From contig JAOARN010000133.1 in NCBI GenBank assembly GCA_025210485.1, forward strand, positions 1 to 64,000: a stretch of DNA of 64,000 nt, in the 5' to 3' direction. This stretch comes from Marinifilaceae bacterium. Its GTDB lineage: Bacteria; Bacteroidota; Bacteroidia; Bacteroidales; Marinifilaceae. Every line of letters starts with the position of its first letter. The first letter of the stretch is position 1. The position numbers and the translations under genes were made by a program. Below, piece after piece: positions 17,266 through 27,258 of the stretch. The notes beneath the pieces were generated by a model. That model did not search any database. It was given only the letters and a program-made list of their open reading frames with translations, and had not been told where the DNA came from.

Positions 17266-18144
17266 TTAACCAAACTGTCCTGTTAAGTATTCTTCGGTTC
17301 TTTTATCGACTGGATTTGTAAACATCTTTTTTGTTTTTCCATACTCGACCAATTCTCCTAAATACATAAACATTGAGTAGTCAGATATCCTAGCAGCTTG
17401 AGACATATTATGTGTAACCAAGACGATGGTAAAATCATCCTTAAGCTTTACTAATAAATCTTCAATTTTAGCTGTAGCAATAGGATCAAGAGCAGAGGTA
17501 GGTTCATCTAGTAAAAGAATCTCTGGTGTGTATGCCAAGGCTCGAGCAATACATAATCTTTGTTGTTGGCCTCCTGATAAAAAACTACCTTTTTTATGTA
17601 AAGAATCTTTAACCTCATCCCACAAAGCAACATCTTTTAGTGATTTTTCGACAATCTCATCCTTTTCTGAGCTTTTCAATTTGATTCCATTTAACAAAAA
17701 TCCAGCAATAACATTTTCATATATACTCATAGTCGGAAATGGATTGGGTCTTTGAAAAACCATACCTATCTTACGTCTTAAGTTTATCGGATTCATTTTA
17801 TAAATATCATCTCCGCTTAGCAAAATCCCCCCCTTACTACCTGTGTTAGGATACAGCTCATGCATTCTATTTATAGATCTTAATAATGTGCTTTTACCAC
17901 AACCAGAAGGTCCCATAATTGCAGTGATCTTATTCTTTGCAATTTTAGCACTCACATTTTCAATAGCGTATTTTTCTTCACCATATGAAACTGCTAAATC
18001 TTTTATTTCTAGAACTGGATTATCAATTTCTTCAATTTGATTTCTTAGTTTCATTTTTATATTTGTATTTGAATGAAAAACATCAGTATCAATATTATTT
18101 GTATTATTTATATCTAACAATTCCATTACTTTATTTAATTTCAA
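17266..18144 (-). CDS. pstB: Phosphate ABC transporter ATPase PstB
   Basis: ATP-binding subunit of the high-affinity phosphate importer. Walker A is GPSGCGKST, the Q-loop lies in [18 protein letters not shown], the signature is LSGGQQQRL, Walker B is [11 protein letters not shown], and the switch His is in [13 protein letters not shown]. The MVFQRPNPF segment is specific for PstB. The 292-residue reading includes about 40 N-terminal residues that lack the fold; a later start is possible, but no other good ATG fits closely. Fourth gene of the pst cluster. Confidence 0.95.
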   Translation of the reverse strand: MKLNKVMELLDINNTNNIDTDVFHSNTNIKMKLRNQIEEIDNPVLEIKDLAVSYGEEKYAIENVSAKIAKNKITAIMGPSGCGKSTLLRSINRMHELYPNTGSKGGILLSGDDIYKMNPINLRRKIGMVFQRPNPFPTMSIYENVIAGFLLNGIKLKSSEKDEIVEKSLKDVALWDEVKDSLHKKGSFLSGGQQQRLCIARALAYTPEILLLDEPTSALDPIATAKIEDLLVKLKDDFTIVLVTHNMSQAARISDYSMFMYLGELVEYGKTKKMFTNPVDKRTEEYLTGQFG

Positions 18145-18261
18145 AAAGCTTTACAGTAAGCTATTCCTAATTGTAATATCAACTTAGCTTATCTCTATAC
18201 ATATAGAGGCAAACAAACATTTTTATATTCATAACTCACCATCTAGTATTGCACATAATTA

Positions 18262-19152
18262 TTAATGCTGAACTCTCCACTTACGAGTTACAAACTTGGC
18301 AAGCATATTTAAAATAAATATTAATATTAATAAAAATAAAGATGCACTCCATATCATATTAATTAAATTAGGGTCATTGTAAAATTCCCAGATTAACAAT
18401 GGAATTGCACTTGTAGGCTTACTTATATCCCAGTTGATAAAATTAGAACCTAATGCTGTAAGCATCAAAGGTGCTGTTTCTCCTGCAATACGACTTACTG
18501 CTAGTATAATTCCTGTCAATATTCCACTGATGCCTGTTGGCAATAACAGTTTTAAAACCACTTTGTGATAAGGAACACCTAATGAAATTGCAGCTTCTTT
18601 AAGACTTTCAGGAAGCATTTTTAAGCTCTCTTCAGTCGACCTTATAATTGCAGGTAACATCATGATGGCTAAAGCAATACTCCCTGCAAAAGCAGAAAAT
18701 CCATTAGTTAATGGTCTTACTATCCAGATATATCCAATAATTCCTAAAACTATTGATGGAACAGCTTGTAACATATCTGCTATAAACCTAACTAAACCAG
18801 CGAACTTTGTGTCTTTATATTCAGATAAGTAAACTCCACAAATAACACCCATAGGTATTGCCATAAGGCTAGCCATTCCAATAATTAACAATGTCCCTAA
18901 AATCCCATTTACTATTCCTCCAGGTATTAACTCCCCTGATTTATTTGCTAGCATCGCTTGCATAGTATCAGGAGCTACTTCTGTAAAAAAACTTAAATTA
19001 AGCTGTCTATAGCCTTTTACAATTAACTGATATAGGATCAGAAACAAAGGAAAACTAGTTAGACCTGCTAGAGTAATTACCAAATATTTAAATAAATTAT
19101 CCTTTATTAATCTAATTTTTATATTGGATGAATATTGATTTATCGCTTTCAT
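18262..19152 (-). CDS. pstA: Phosphate ABC transporter permease PstA
   Basis: Membrane permease subunit of the Pst importer (296 residues, six predicted helices). The coupling-helix motif EAAISLGVPYHKVVLKLLLP is the binding-protein-dependent transport signature, and the GIVNGILGTLLI start and GETAPLMLTALG end are PstA-like. It lies between pstC (99 nt) and pstB (117 nt). Confidence 0.94.
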   Translation of the reverse strand: MKAINQYSSNIKIRLIKDNLFKYLVITLAGLTSFPLFLILYQLIVKGYRQLNLSFFTEVAPDTMQAMLANKSGELIPGGIVNGILGTLLIIGMASLMAIPMGVICGVYLSEYKDTKFAGLVRFIADMLQAVPSIVLGIIGYIWIVRPLTNGFSAFAGSIALAIMMLPAIIRSTEESLKMLPESLKEAAISLGVPYHKVVLKLLLPTGISGILTGIILAVSRIAGETAPLMLTALGSNFINWDISKPTSAIPLLIWEFYNDPNLINMIWSASLFLLILIFILNMLAKFVTRKWRVQH

Positions 19153-19251
19153 TATACCTATCTAAAAAATACATCTATCTATTTGATCATAACTAAAAGA
19201 AATTAGTTATTCACAAATAAACTTTCTAAATTATATTAACTACCAAACATC

Positions 19252-20145
19252 TTATTTTGACATACTTTTCATTATCATTTTACCTATGAGATTTACCATA
19301 GCAGTAATAATTAATAAAATGAGTCCTATCTCCACCAAAGAATTATATTTAAGCCCCTCGGCTTCACCAAATTGATTTGCTATTAAACTAGCCATAGTAT
19401 TTCCAACATCGAATATACTTGTTGGCATATCATTCGAATTACCTATTAACATAGTAACAGCCATAGTTTCACCAATAGCTCTACCAAGTGCCAATATATA
19501 TCCAGCAGCAATACCAGAACCAGCATTCGGAATAATAACTTTTTTTATCAATTCGAATCTAGTTGCACCTAAAGAATATGCTGCTTCCTTGAGTGTTCCT
19601 GGTACCATAGAAATGATATCAGCTCCAATTGACGAAGCGTATGGAATTATCATTATAGCAAGAATAATAGAGGAAGTGAAAATACCAAAACCTTGATCGC
19701 TTAATCCTAAAGAAACTATAAAAGGTCGTAAAGCATAAAATCCCCACAATCCATAAACAACAGAAGGGATACCTGCTAATAAATCGACTAATGCGCGCAA
19801 GACAACAGGTAGTTTACCTTTTTTAAAATACTCACCTAAAAACAATGAAATTGAGAATGAAAATGGAAAGGTGATAATCAGTGCTAATATTGAAGTTAAA
19901 ATAGTGCCTACTATAAATGGAAAAGCTCCATAAGTTTCCCTTCCTTCTGTAGGATCCCAATTATCTGAAAATACAAACTCGAAACCATACTCTTTTATAG
20001 AGGGTATTGCTCCCAATGTTAAAGTAATAAAAATACCTATAGCAATAAGAAGGACAATTACTCCACTAAACTTGAGAAATACTCTAAAAATTTTTTCACT
20101 ATACATAGTTATCAAAAGATGCATGTTTTTTACTATAACTATCAA
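19252..20145 (-). CDS. pstC: Phosphate ABC transporter permease PstC
   Basis: Second permease of the Pst importer, 297 residues. The coupling motif is EAAYSLGATRFELIKKVIIP, followed by GRAIGETMAVTMLIGN typical of PstC. The N-terminal segment (IKEYGFEFVFSDNWDPTEGRE) is the PstC periplasmic loop. An ATG at 20122 or 20107 could also serve as start. It lies 162 nt behind pstS, with a hairpin in between. Confidence 0.94.
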   Translation of the reverse strand: MIVIVKNMHLLITMYSEKIFRVFLKFSGVIVLLIAIGIFITLTLGAIPSIKEYGFEFVFSDNWDPTEGRETYGAFPFIVGTILTSILALIITFPFSFSISLFLGEYFKKGKLPVVLRALVDLLAGIPSVVYGLWGFYALRPFIVSLGLSDQGFGIFTSSIILAIMIIPYASSIGADIISMVPGTLKEAAYSLGATRFELIKKVIIPNAGSGIAAGYILALGRAIGETMAVTMLIGNSNDMPTSIFDVGNTMASLIANQFGEAEGLKYNSLVEIGLILLIITAMVNLIGKMIMKSMSK

Positions 20146-20230
20146 AAATATTTGTTTTATGTTTCAATAAAATAAAATCCAATAAAACATAAAAAGATAG
20201 TTTTTAATTTTAATCAGGATAAGAATATCA

Positions 20231-20256
20231 GGAACAAGCTATACTAAACTTGTTCC
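20231..20256 (-). terminator. Hairpin between pstS and pstC
   Basis: GGAACAAG (20231-20238) and CTTGTTCC (20249-20256) form an 8-bp perfect stem with a 10-nt loop and no strong T-run. Its place just after the first gene suggests a partial terminator or an RNA-stability element that would raise pstS over the permease genes. This is an inference from position. Confidence 0.4.
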
Positions 20257-20307
20257 CATTGTATTATGATAAACCGAAAAATAGGTTGTATTCAGTATAA
20301 ATATAAT

Positions 20308-21360
20308 CTACAATTTTTCTCCCTTATAAGTAATTTTCGACAGTATAGCCTTAGCTTTTTCTCTCGCAATTTGAGGAAGTGGAGCATAGTGAACTTTTAT
20401 AGTTTGCTTTTGTGCTTCTTCGCCAATTATCCAGTCTAAAAGATTTTTAGTCTGCTTAGCCTGATCTTTAGATCTGTCGTTATAATATTGCTCCGCATAA
20501 ACTAAAATCCAAGTAAAACTTGAAATTGGATATCCCATTTCTGCGTCTGTATTGGTCAAGCTCACTCTGGTATCATTTGCTAGTACACCAGAAGCAGAAG
20601 CACTTACTGACTCAATAGATGGTTTAATAAAATTACCTACGCTATTTTGGATACTAGCAAATGATATTCCTTGAGAGAATGCATATTCAGAACCAATATA
20701 ACCAATAGCTCCCTCTGTTTGACTAATTGTACCTGCTACACCAGGGTTGCCTTTTGCGCCTATACCAACTGGCCATTTTAAAGCTTTCCCTTTCCCTACA
20801 CGCTCTTTCCACTTAGAACTAACTTTATTCATATAATCACTAAATATAAAAGTAGTACCACTACCATCTGATCTATACACAACTGTAATTTTCAGGTCTG
20901 GCAAACTAATATCTGGATTCACCTCTTTTATTCTTTGGTCATTCCAGTTTTTGATTTCACCCATAAAAATACCTTCTAGTAAACTTGGAGTAAATTTAAG
21001 TTCTGGTTTATTAGGAATATTGTAAGCTGCCACAACCGCTCCAAGACAAGTCGGAATATGAAGAATATCAGATGGCATCTCCTTCAATTTAGAGTCAGTT
21101 AAAAATGCATCAGAAGCTCCAAAGTCGACTATCATATCTTTAAGACTTCTTATTCCTCCTCCTGAGCCAATACCACCATAAGTAACCAATAAAGATTTCT
21201 CTTTAGTGTAAGTTTTAAAAATTTTATTGTAAAAAGGTTGAGGAAAAGTAGCTCCAGCACCAGTAATGCTTTTTGCTTTTTTATTGTTAGCTCCATTCTG
21301 GCATGAACCAAACATAAAAACTACAAGAAGTGACAATGTAATAAATCTAAGTTTTTTCAT
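20308..21360 (-). CDS. pstS: Phosphate-binding lipoprotein PstS
   Basis: Phosphate-binding component of the Pst importer, anchored by lipid. The signal peptide ends in a lipobox (FMFGSC, Cys20). The family start GAGATFPQPFYNKIF follows, then YGGIGSGGGIRSLKD, DFGASDAFL and RSDGSGTT, which carry the phosphate-binding Ser, Asp and Thr residues. Length (350) is normal. First gene of the leftward pst cluster, with an 11-bp-periodic Pho-box-like array about 230 nt upstream. Confidence 0.96.
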   Translation of the reverse strand: MKKLRFITLSLLVVFMFGSCQNGANNKKAKSITGAGATFPQPFYNKIFKTYTKEKSLLVTYGGIGSGGGIRSLKDMIVDFGASDAFLTDSKLKEMPSDILHIPTCLGAVVAAYNIPNKPELKFTPSLLEGIFMGEIKNWNDQRIKEVNPDISLPDLKITVVYRSDGSGTTFIFSDYMNKVSSKWKERVGKGKALKWPVGIGAKGNPGVAGTISQTEGAIGYIGSEYAFSQGISFASIQNSVGNFIKPSIESVSASASGVLANDTRVSLTNTDAEMGYPISSFTWILVYAEQYYNDRSKDQAKQTKNLLDWIIGEEAQKQTIKVHYAPLPQIAREKAKAILSKITYKGEKL

Positions 21361-21892
21361 GATATCGCAATTAATTTAAATTTTCAGTTTTATAAATACA
21401 CCACATCAATGTCATTTTACGACAGATAAGATTATGGTTTCTTGTTAAAATAACTATATAATATGCTAAAAGTAAATCTTGCTTTTCAATATCTGGAATC
21501 CTAAACAATTAATTCCATACAACTGATTATATAGGCAAATCATCACTTTTAGTATTAGTATTTTTTTACACTGCAATGTTAACATGAATCTATTACAAGA
21601 ATGTTACACTAAAGTTAAGTTTATGTTACAATTTCAGTCTGTCTAAAATCAATTTATAAACTCTATTTATAAATTTAAACAATTTAATTGGGATATAAAA
21701 CACTGAATACCATTTAATATAATAGTAGAATAAATAGATTAATACTATTACTTATAATGATATGATAAGTATAAAAAAACTATATTTTAAGAATTCACAT
21801 TTGCTTTTCAATTAAATTTATCCTAAAAAGCTAGCTACTTTTGTTATTACTAGCTATTAAGTTATTTTTGCTATTCAATAAATGAAATTTTA
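21361..21892. other. Divergent intergenic region pstS / 21893 gene
   Basis: No gene. It carries the Pho-box-like repeats (21564-21634) and a weak + strand box TACTTTTG at 21836-21843 that may drive the gene at 21893. Confidence 0.5.
21591..21630 (-). promoter_or_regulatory. Pho-box-like 11-bp repeat array
   Basis: On the - strand four 7-mers follow each other at exactly 11-bp intervals: TGTAACA (21630-21624), CTTAACT (21619-21613), TGTAACA (21608-21602) and TGTAATA (21597-21591). The 7+4 spacing is that of Pho boxes bound by PhoB/PhoP-type regulators. Looser relatives lie at 21577-21583 and 21564-21570. A -7-like TAACATTG (21581-21574, - strand; one mismatch to TAnnTTTG) sits 10 nt downstream of the array in the pstS direction. 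That would give a pstS leader of about 200 nt. Confidence 0.6.
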
Positions 21893-22534
21893 ATGAAAAT
21901 ACAGGATAAAACTATTGAACTAGTTAAAAAAATTAGTCAATACAGTGAGAGCGGTAAACTGGTCAAAAGCAAAGACTTACTAAATGAATTGTATAGGATA
22001 TTAAATAATGACCCTCTAATTTTAATGGATAGCGAATATTCTTTTAAGATGGGGAATTGTTTGAGTTTATATATTCATTATGACATGTTTGAAAAAGAAG
22101 AAAAAAACATTGGTTTAATTCATCTTTCATATTTGTATTATTCAAGAGCAATTGAATTATTCAAAGAGGATAAGGATAAACTTTTCCAAATTAGGAAAAA
22201 AAGATTACTGTTATTCAGACTTTTTGATGATTTTTTCACTGACAGTTTAATAAATATTTATTTTTCCACTACTCCTTCTGAGAATAGAGAGGACTATCTG
22301 GAACAACGTAAACAAGTATTAAATAGAATACCCATACTACAGCTAACTGATATTTTCTTTATCGAACAAGATTTCGAAAATTTAGGAAATGATGAGTTCC
22401 TTCTGGAATCAGCAAATGATATAGAGTCAGAAATATCTATTGATAAAGAAACAGTACAAGAAGGAATCGTTATACATAAACTATTATCTAAATTTATTCT
22501 TGAAGAAATAGAGAAGGATGATTTAATTTATTAA
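21893..22534 (+). CDS. Unknown helical protein upstream of uvrB
   Basis: Not recognised. The 213-residue protein is soluble, rich in Leu, Glu and Lys, and predicted mostly helical, with possible TPR-like helix pairs (KLVKSKDLLNELYRIL, then HLSYLYYSRAIELFKED). There is no signal peptide. It ends 18 nt before uvrB on the same strand, so both are probably one transcript. A role connected with UvrB is not implied by sequence. Confidence 0.7.
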   Translation: MKIQDKTIELVKKISQYSESGKLVKSKDLLNELYRILNNDPLILMDSEYSFKMGNCLSLYIHYDMFEKEEKNIGLIHLSYLYYSRAIELFKEDKDKLFQIRKKRLLLFRLFDDFFTDSLINIYFSTTPSENREDYLEQRKQVLNRIPILQLTDIFFIEQDFENLGNDEFLLESANDIESEISIDKETVQEGIVIHKLLSKFILEEIEKDDLIY

Positions 22535-22552
22535 TATTACAAATTTGTCGAG

Positions 22553-24571
22553 ATGGAATTCAAACTATCATCCCCATTCAAACCCACAGGTGATCAGCCA
22601 GAAGCTATAAAACAATTAACTGAAGCTGTTAATTCTGAAACACAGTATCAAACTTTATTGGGGGTTACAGGATCGGGGAAAACTTTCACTGTAGCAAATT
22701 TGATAAAGAATTTAAATAGACCAACTTTAATTCTAAGTCATAATAAAACGCTTGCAGCTCAGTTATATGCTGAGTTTAAATCATTCTTTCCTGATAATGC
22801 GGTAGAATACTTCGTTTCTTATTATGATTACTATCAACCCGAGGCTTATTTACCTGTTACGGACACTTATATAGAAAAAGATTTATCAATAAATGATGAA
22901 ATTGAAAAACTTAGATTAAGTGCTACATCTGCACTTCTGTCTGGACGAAAGGATGTTATTGTTGTTTCATCTGTTTCTTGTTTATATGGTATAGGTAATC
23001 CTGAAGATTTTCATGAGAATGTAATAAGGATTAAGATAGGTCAGGTAATTTCACGAAATAAATTATTACATAATTTTGTGAAAGCGCTATATTCTAGAAA
23101 TGAAAATGAGTTTCAAAGAGGAACCTTCAGGGTAAAAGGCGATACTATAGATATTCATCCTGCATATTCTGATTTTGCATACAGAATTATTTTCTGGGAT
23201 GATGAAATAGAAGAGATATTCTCCTTTGACCCTATAGATGGATTAAAGATAGAATCAATTGATTTTTTAACTATTTATCCTGCAACTATTTTCGTAACCA
23301 GTGAATCTAGAACAAAAGAAGCCGTAAAGCAAATCCGACTAGACCTAGGCAGGCAGATTGATCACTTTAAAAGCAATGGCAAGCATATAGAAGCTAAAAG
23401 AATTGAAGAAAAAGTAAATCTTGATCTTGAAATGATTCAAGAATTAGGTTATTGCTCTGGCATTGAGAACTACTCTAGATATTTTGATGGAAGAGAAGAA
23501 GGAAGTCGTCCATTCTGTTTGATTGACTATTTCCCTAATGATTTCTTAATGGTTATAGATGAAAGTCACGTAACAATTCCTCAGATAAGAGCAATGTACG
23601 GCGGAGATAGGTCAAGAAAAGTCAATTTGGTTGAATATGGATTTAGATTGCCAGCCGCTGTTGACAACAGGCCACTGAAATTTGATGAATTTGAAGATGT
23701 AACAAATCAAACTATATTCGTAAGTGCTACTCCGGCAGATTACGAACTTGAAAAATGCGAGGGGGTTATAGTTGAACAACTTATAAGACCTACAGGTTTA
23801 TTAGATCCTGAGATAATAGTTAGACCAAGTTTGAATCAAATTGACGATTTAATATCGGAGATAAATGCAACAATAGAAAATAATGAACGAATTCTTGTAA
23901 CCACATTAACTAAAAGAATGGCTGAAGAGCTCAGCGAATATTTAATTAATTTAGGAATAAAGTGCGAATATATACACTCGGATGTTGACACCCTGGATAG
24001 AGTGAAAATAATGGAAAACTTAAGAGAAGGGATTTGCGATGTTTTGGTTGGTGTTAATTTACTTCGAGAAGGTCTTGATTTACCTGAAGTATCCTTGGTT
24101 GCTATATTAGATGCAGATAAAGAAGGTTTTTTACGTTCTACCCGATCACTAACTCAGACAGTTGGGAGGGCTGCAAGAAATGTCAATGGAAGAGCAATAA
24201 TGTATGCTGACAAAATAACTAAAAGTATGCAAGAAACTATTGATCAGACTAATTATAGAAGAGCAAAACAGATAAAATACAATGAAGAGAACGGCATAAC
24301 ACCTCAACAAATTGTAAAAAATACAGAAAGTGTTCTAAATAAACTAGATAAAAACAAGAAGGGATACAATACAGAAAAAACAGAGAACCATATCGCAGCA
24401 GATCCAGTAATAGAATATATGAGTGCAGAATCATTAGAAAAATCAATTCTGAAAACAGAGAAATTAATGAAGAAAGCCTCCAAAGAAATGGATTATCTTC
24501 AAGCAGCACAGTATAGAGATGAAATATACAAACTTAAAGATATACTTAAAAAAAAGAAGGACAACTTATAA
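22553..24571 (+). CDS. uvrB: Excinuclease ABC subunit B
   Basis: Damage-verifying helicase of nucleotide excision repair. The 672-residue protein starts FKPTGDQPEAIKQL, has Walker A GVTGSGKT (about 39-46) and the beta-hairpin YYDYYQPEAYLP. DEAD-like motif II is VIDESHVT and the GRAAR motif VI is QTVGRAARNVNG. The C-terminal UVR domain for UvrA/UvrC contact spans about 630-665. It is preceded by an unknown gene (18-nt gap). Its last codons form part of the terminator stem. Confidence 0.98.
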   Translation: MEFKLSSPFKPTGDQPEAIKQLTEAVNSETQYQTLLGVTGSGKTFTVANLIKNLNRPTLILSHNKTLAAQLYAEFKSFFPDNAVEYFVSYYDYYQPEAYLPVTDTYIEKDLSINDEIEKLRLSATSALLSGRKDVIVVSSVSCLYGIGNPEDFHENVIRIKIGQVISRNKLLHNFVKALYSRNENEFQRGTFRVKGDTIDIHPAYSDFAYRIIFWDDEIEEIFSFDPIDGLKIESIDFLTIYPATIFVTSESRTKEAVKQIRLDLGRQIDHFKSNGKHIEAKRIEEKVNLDLEMIQELGYCSGIENYSRYFDGREEGSRPFCLIDYFPNDFLMVIDESHVTIPQIRAMYGGDRSRKVNLVEYGFRLPAAVDNRPLKFDEFEDVTNQTIFVSATPADYELEKCEGVIVEQLIRPTGLLDPEIIVRPSLNQIDDLISEINATIENNERILVTTLTKRMAEELSEYLINLGIKCEYIHSDVDTLDRVKIMENLREGICDVLVGVNLLREGLDLPEVSLVAILDADKEGFLRSTRSLTQTVGRAARNVNGRAIMYADKITKSMQETIDQTNYRRAKQIKYNEENGITPQQIVKNTESVLNKLDKNKKGYNTEKTENHIAADPVIEYMSAESLEKSILKTEKLMKKASKEMDYLQAAQYRDEIYKLKDILKKKKDNL

Positions 24572-24590
24572 AATTGTCCTTCTTTTTTAG
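24554..24590. terminator. Bidirectional terminator, uvrB / rpoD
   Basis: AAGAAGGACAA pairs with TTGTCCTTCTT across a 9-nt loop, with A-run and T-run flanks. It ends uvrB on the right and rpoD on the left. The left arm and part of the loop lie inside the last codons of uvrB (stop at 24569-24571). Confidence 0.9.
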
Positions 24591-24593
24591 GAA

Positions 24594-25454
24594 TTAACCT
24601 AAGTAAGTTTTTAACAACTTACTTCTCGAAGTATGTCTTAATCTTCTAATTGCTTTTTCTTTAATCTGTCTAACCCTTTCACGAGTTAAACCAAATTTTT
24701 CACCGATTTCTTCAAGAGTCATCTCTTGCATACCGATTCCAAAAAACAATTTAACGATATCGCTTTCTCTTTCAGTAAGAGTAGCTAAAGCTCTGTCGAT
24801 TTCTCTAGTTAATGATTCATTAAGAAGACTTCTATCAGCGATAGGAGAGTCGTCGTTAACCAAAACATCTAACAAGCTATTATCTTCACCATCCACAAAT
24901 GGAGCATCCACTGAAATATGTCGTCCTGAAACTCTAAGTGTATCTGCAACTTTATCGGCAGGTAATTCTAAAGAATCTGCAAGTTCTTCAGGCGATGGTT
25001 TTCTTTCATGCTCTTGCTCAAATTTTGAGAAAGCTTTGTTAATTTTGTTTAATGAACCAACTTGATTAAGCGGAAGTCGCACAATTCTAGATTGTTCAGC
25101 CAAAGCTTGAAGTATTGACTGTCTAATCCACCAAACTGCGTAGGATATAAACTTAAATCCCCTTGTTTCATCGAATTTCTCAGCTGCTTTAATCAAACCC
25201 AAGTTTCCTTCATTAATAAGGTCAGGCAAACTAAGACCTTGATTTTGATATTGTTTAGCAACTGAAACAACAAAACGCAAATTGGCACGTGTAAGTTTTT
25301 CTAAGGCTCTTTGATCTCCTTTTTTAATCCTTTGAGCCAACTCAACTTCTTCCTCAACCGTGATAAGATCTTCTTTACCAATCTCTTGAAGATACTTATC
25401 TAGCGAAGCACTTTCTCTGTTGGTTATTGATTTTGTTATTTTTAATTGTCTCAT
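24594..25454 (-). CDS. rpoD: Primary sigma factor RpoD (Bacteroidota type)
   Basis: Housekeeping sigma factor that recognises the TTG/TAnnTTTG promoters. At 286 residues it lacks the long region 1.1 and non-conserved insert, as is standard in Bacteroidota. Region 1.2 ([10 protein letters not shown]), 2.3/2.4 ([18 protein letters not shown]), region 3 ([13 protein letters not shown]-type) and 4.2 ([19 protein letters not shown]) are all present. It has a well-formed promoter of its own. Confidence 0.97.
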   Translation of the reverse strand: MRQLKITKSITNRESASLDKYLQEIGKEDLITVEEEVELAQRIKKGDQRALEKLTRANLRFVVSVAKQYQNQGLSLPDLINEGNLGLIKAAEKFDETRGFKFISYAVWWIRQSILQALAEQSRIVRLPLNQVGSLNKINKAFSKFEQEHERKPSPEELADSLELPADKVADTLRVSGRHISVDAPFVDGEDNSLLDVLVNDDSPIADRSLLNESLTREIDRALATLTERESDIVKLFFGIGMQEMTLEEIGEKFGLTRERVRQIKEKAIRRLRHTSRSKLLKTYLG

Positions 25455-25479
25455 AGTCCCTTTTCATCGAAATATTTTG

Positions 25480-25510
25480 CAAAATTAGATTTTTTGAATA
25501 ATATGTCAAA
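25480..25510 (-). promoter_or_regulatory. Promoter of rpoD
   Basis: On the - strand: TTTG (25510-25507), 19 nt, then TAATTTTG (25487-25480). This is an exact Bacteroidota housekeeping promoter, with the start site expected near 25473 and a leader of about 20 nt. Confidence 0.75.
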
Positions 25511-25557
25511 AAAATACTAAGTTTATTTTATAATTATTATCTTTATGGCTTGTATTT

Positions 25558-26991
25558 TTAATCAAAAATTGAAAAAGAGTAATGCTTAACCTGTCCATTT
25601 GGATAAAATCCAATTATAAAGACCTCTCCATTATCAGACGCATTGATAACATTTTCTACATCTTCTATCTGATTAATTAACTGATTATTTATCTTATATA
25701 TTATAAATCCTTCTTCTATTTTTGCATTAAAAAACTTTCCTCCTTTGTGTATTTTTCTTATTTTCAAACCACTAGAAACAGAATAGGTAAATTTCTCTCG
25801 CATTGATAAAGGTTTAAATTCTACCCCTAAGACTTCTTTTATACCACCTTTAATTATTTTTGTATTCCCTAATTGATTTTTTAGGATCAAATTCACCTTC
25901 TGTGCTTTGGAATTTCTGATAAAAATAATTTCTACATTTTCACCCGGTCTATACTTACTTATTTGTTCTTGCAACTCAGAAGTTGAATTAATTTCTTTCC
26001 CAGCAATAGATAAGATAATATCACCTGATTTTAATCCTGCATCATAAGATGAACTATTGCGCTTAACTTTAGTTATTATGACTCCTTTTATTTCAGAAAG
26101 TTTAAGATGATTTGCTAATTTGGAATCAATATTTGCCATTTCTACTCCTAAAAATGCTCGTTGTACCTGCCCAAACTCCTTTAAATCAGAAATTATTTTC
26201 TTAACTATAGTTGCAGGTATAGCAAAAGAATAGCCAGAATAAGAACCTGTTCGAGACTCAATAGCAGTATTAATCCCAATCAACTCGCCCCTGTCGTTAA
26301 CTAAAGCGCCTCCGCTATTGCCAGGATTTACGGCAGCGTCAGTCTGAAGGAACGATTCAATACTTAACTGTCCTTGCATAATTCCAATATTACGAGCTTT
26401 AGCACTAATAATCCCTGCAGTAACTGTTGATTTTAAGTTAAACGGATTTCCAACAGCCAAAACCCACTCACCCAATTTCAAAGATTCGGAGTCGCCATAA
26501 TTAATATTGGGTAAATTTTCTGCTTCAATTTTCAAAAGTGCCAAATCTGTATTTTTATCTTTTCCAATCAATTCAGCTTTAAACTTGCGCTTATCATGTA
26601 AAGTGATATTTATATATTTGGCTGAACTAACAACATGATTATTTGTAATAATATACCCATTCTTAGAAATAATAACTCCAGAACCTGTACTCATAGTTGT
26701 TTTAGGTCTAAACCTAGAATCAGAATTACCAAAAAGATATTCATGCAAAGGAGTTCGGTATCTTTTTTGCACCCGATATACACTCTCGACATGGACAACT
26801 GACTTTACGGAAGATTCAGCTGCTAATGTCAAATTTGGGAAATTATTATTTACACTCTCTGGTTTTATCTGTGGTTGGTATTCGTGATAAATAAGATTAG
26901 CTTTATCCGTTTTTTGTAAATTATACATAACAACATAAGCTATAAAGCCTCCTAATAATGCGACGAAGAAATTTAATAGATATTTTTTCAT
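25558..26991 (-). CDS. HtrA/Deg-type periplasmic serine protease
   Basis: Periplasmic protease/chaperone for misfolded envelope proteins. The 477-residue protein has an N-terminal signal anchor (about 1-22), then a trypsin-like domain with catalytic H119 (NNHVV), D149 (KNTDLALLK) and S226 (NPGNSGGAL). PDZ1 (about 275-370) contains GVIITKVKRNSSSYDAGLKSGD. A divergent second PDZ covers about 385-470. Length is typical of Bacteroidota Do-like proteases. Single gene leftward of a long gap. Confidence 0.94.
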   Translation of the reverse strand: MKKYLLNFFVALLGGFIAYVVMYNLQKTDKANLIYHEYQPQIKPESVNNNFPNLTLAAESSVKSVVHVESVYRVQKRYRTPLHEYLFGNSDSRFRPKTTMSTGSGVIISKNGYIITNNHVVSSAKYINITLHDKRKFKAELIGKDKNTDLALLKIEAENLPNINYGDSESLKLGEWVLAVGNPFNLKSTVTAGIISAKARNIGIMQGQLSIESFLQTDAAVNPGNSGGALVNDRGELIGINTAIESRTGSYSGYSFAIPATIVKKIISDLKEFGQVQRAFLGVEMANIDSKLANHLKLSEIKGVIITKVKRNSSSYDAGLKSGDIILSIAGKEINSTSELQEQISKYRPGENVEIIFIRNSKAQKVNLILKNQLGNTKIIKGGIKEVLGVEFKPLSMREKFTYSVSSGLKIRKIHKGGKFFNAKIEEGFIIYKINNQLINQIEDVENVINASDNGEVFIIGFYPNGQVKHYSFSIFD

Positions 26992-27223
26992 TATGTTTCT
27001 GAATATTTTAGTAAGTAATTAATTCATATATGGAAGTAGGGATAAACATCTCTTTCCTTATACTAACTGGATCAAAGAAAAAAGCAGTTTAATATTAATC
27101 TTTTTTCGAGATTGCAATATATAATAAAGCCTGTATCTTTTTAATTAAAATAAAGTTAAAACCTATTAATAAAAACAAATAAACAGGACATAATTTTACA
27201 AAATAAACAAGAGTATATATATT

Positions 27224-27258
27224 AAATTAAGTTAAAATCCAATACCCTAACTTAATTT
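27224..27258. repeat. 11-bp inverted repeat
   Basis: AAATTAAGTTA (27224-27234) and TAACTTAATTT (27248-27258) are exact reverse complements separated by 13 nt. No T-run follows. It could be an operator or a decayed element end. Confidence 0.5.
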
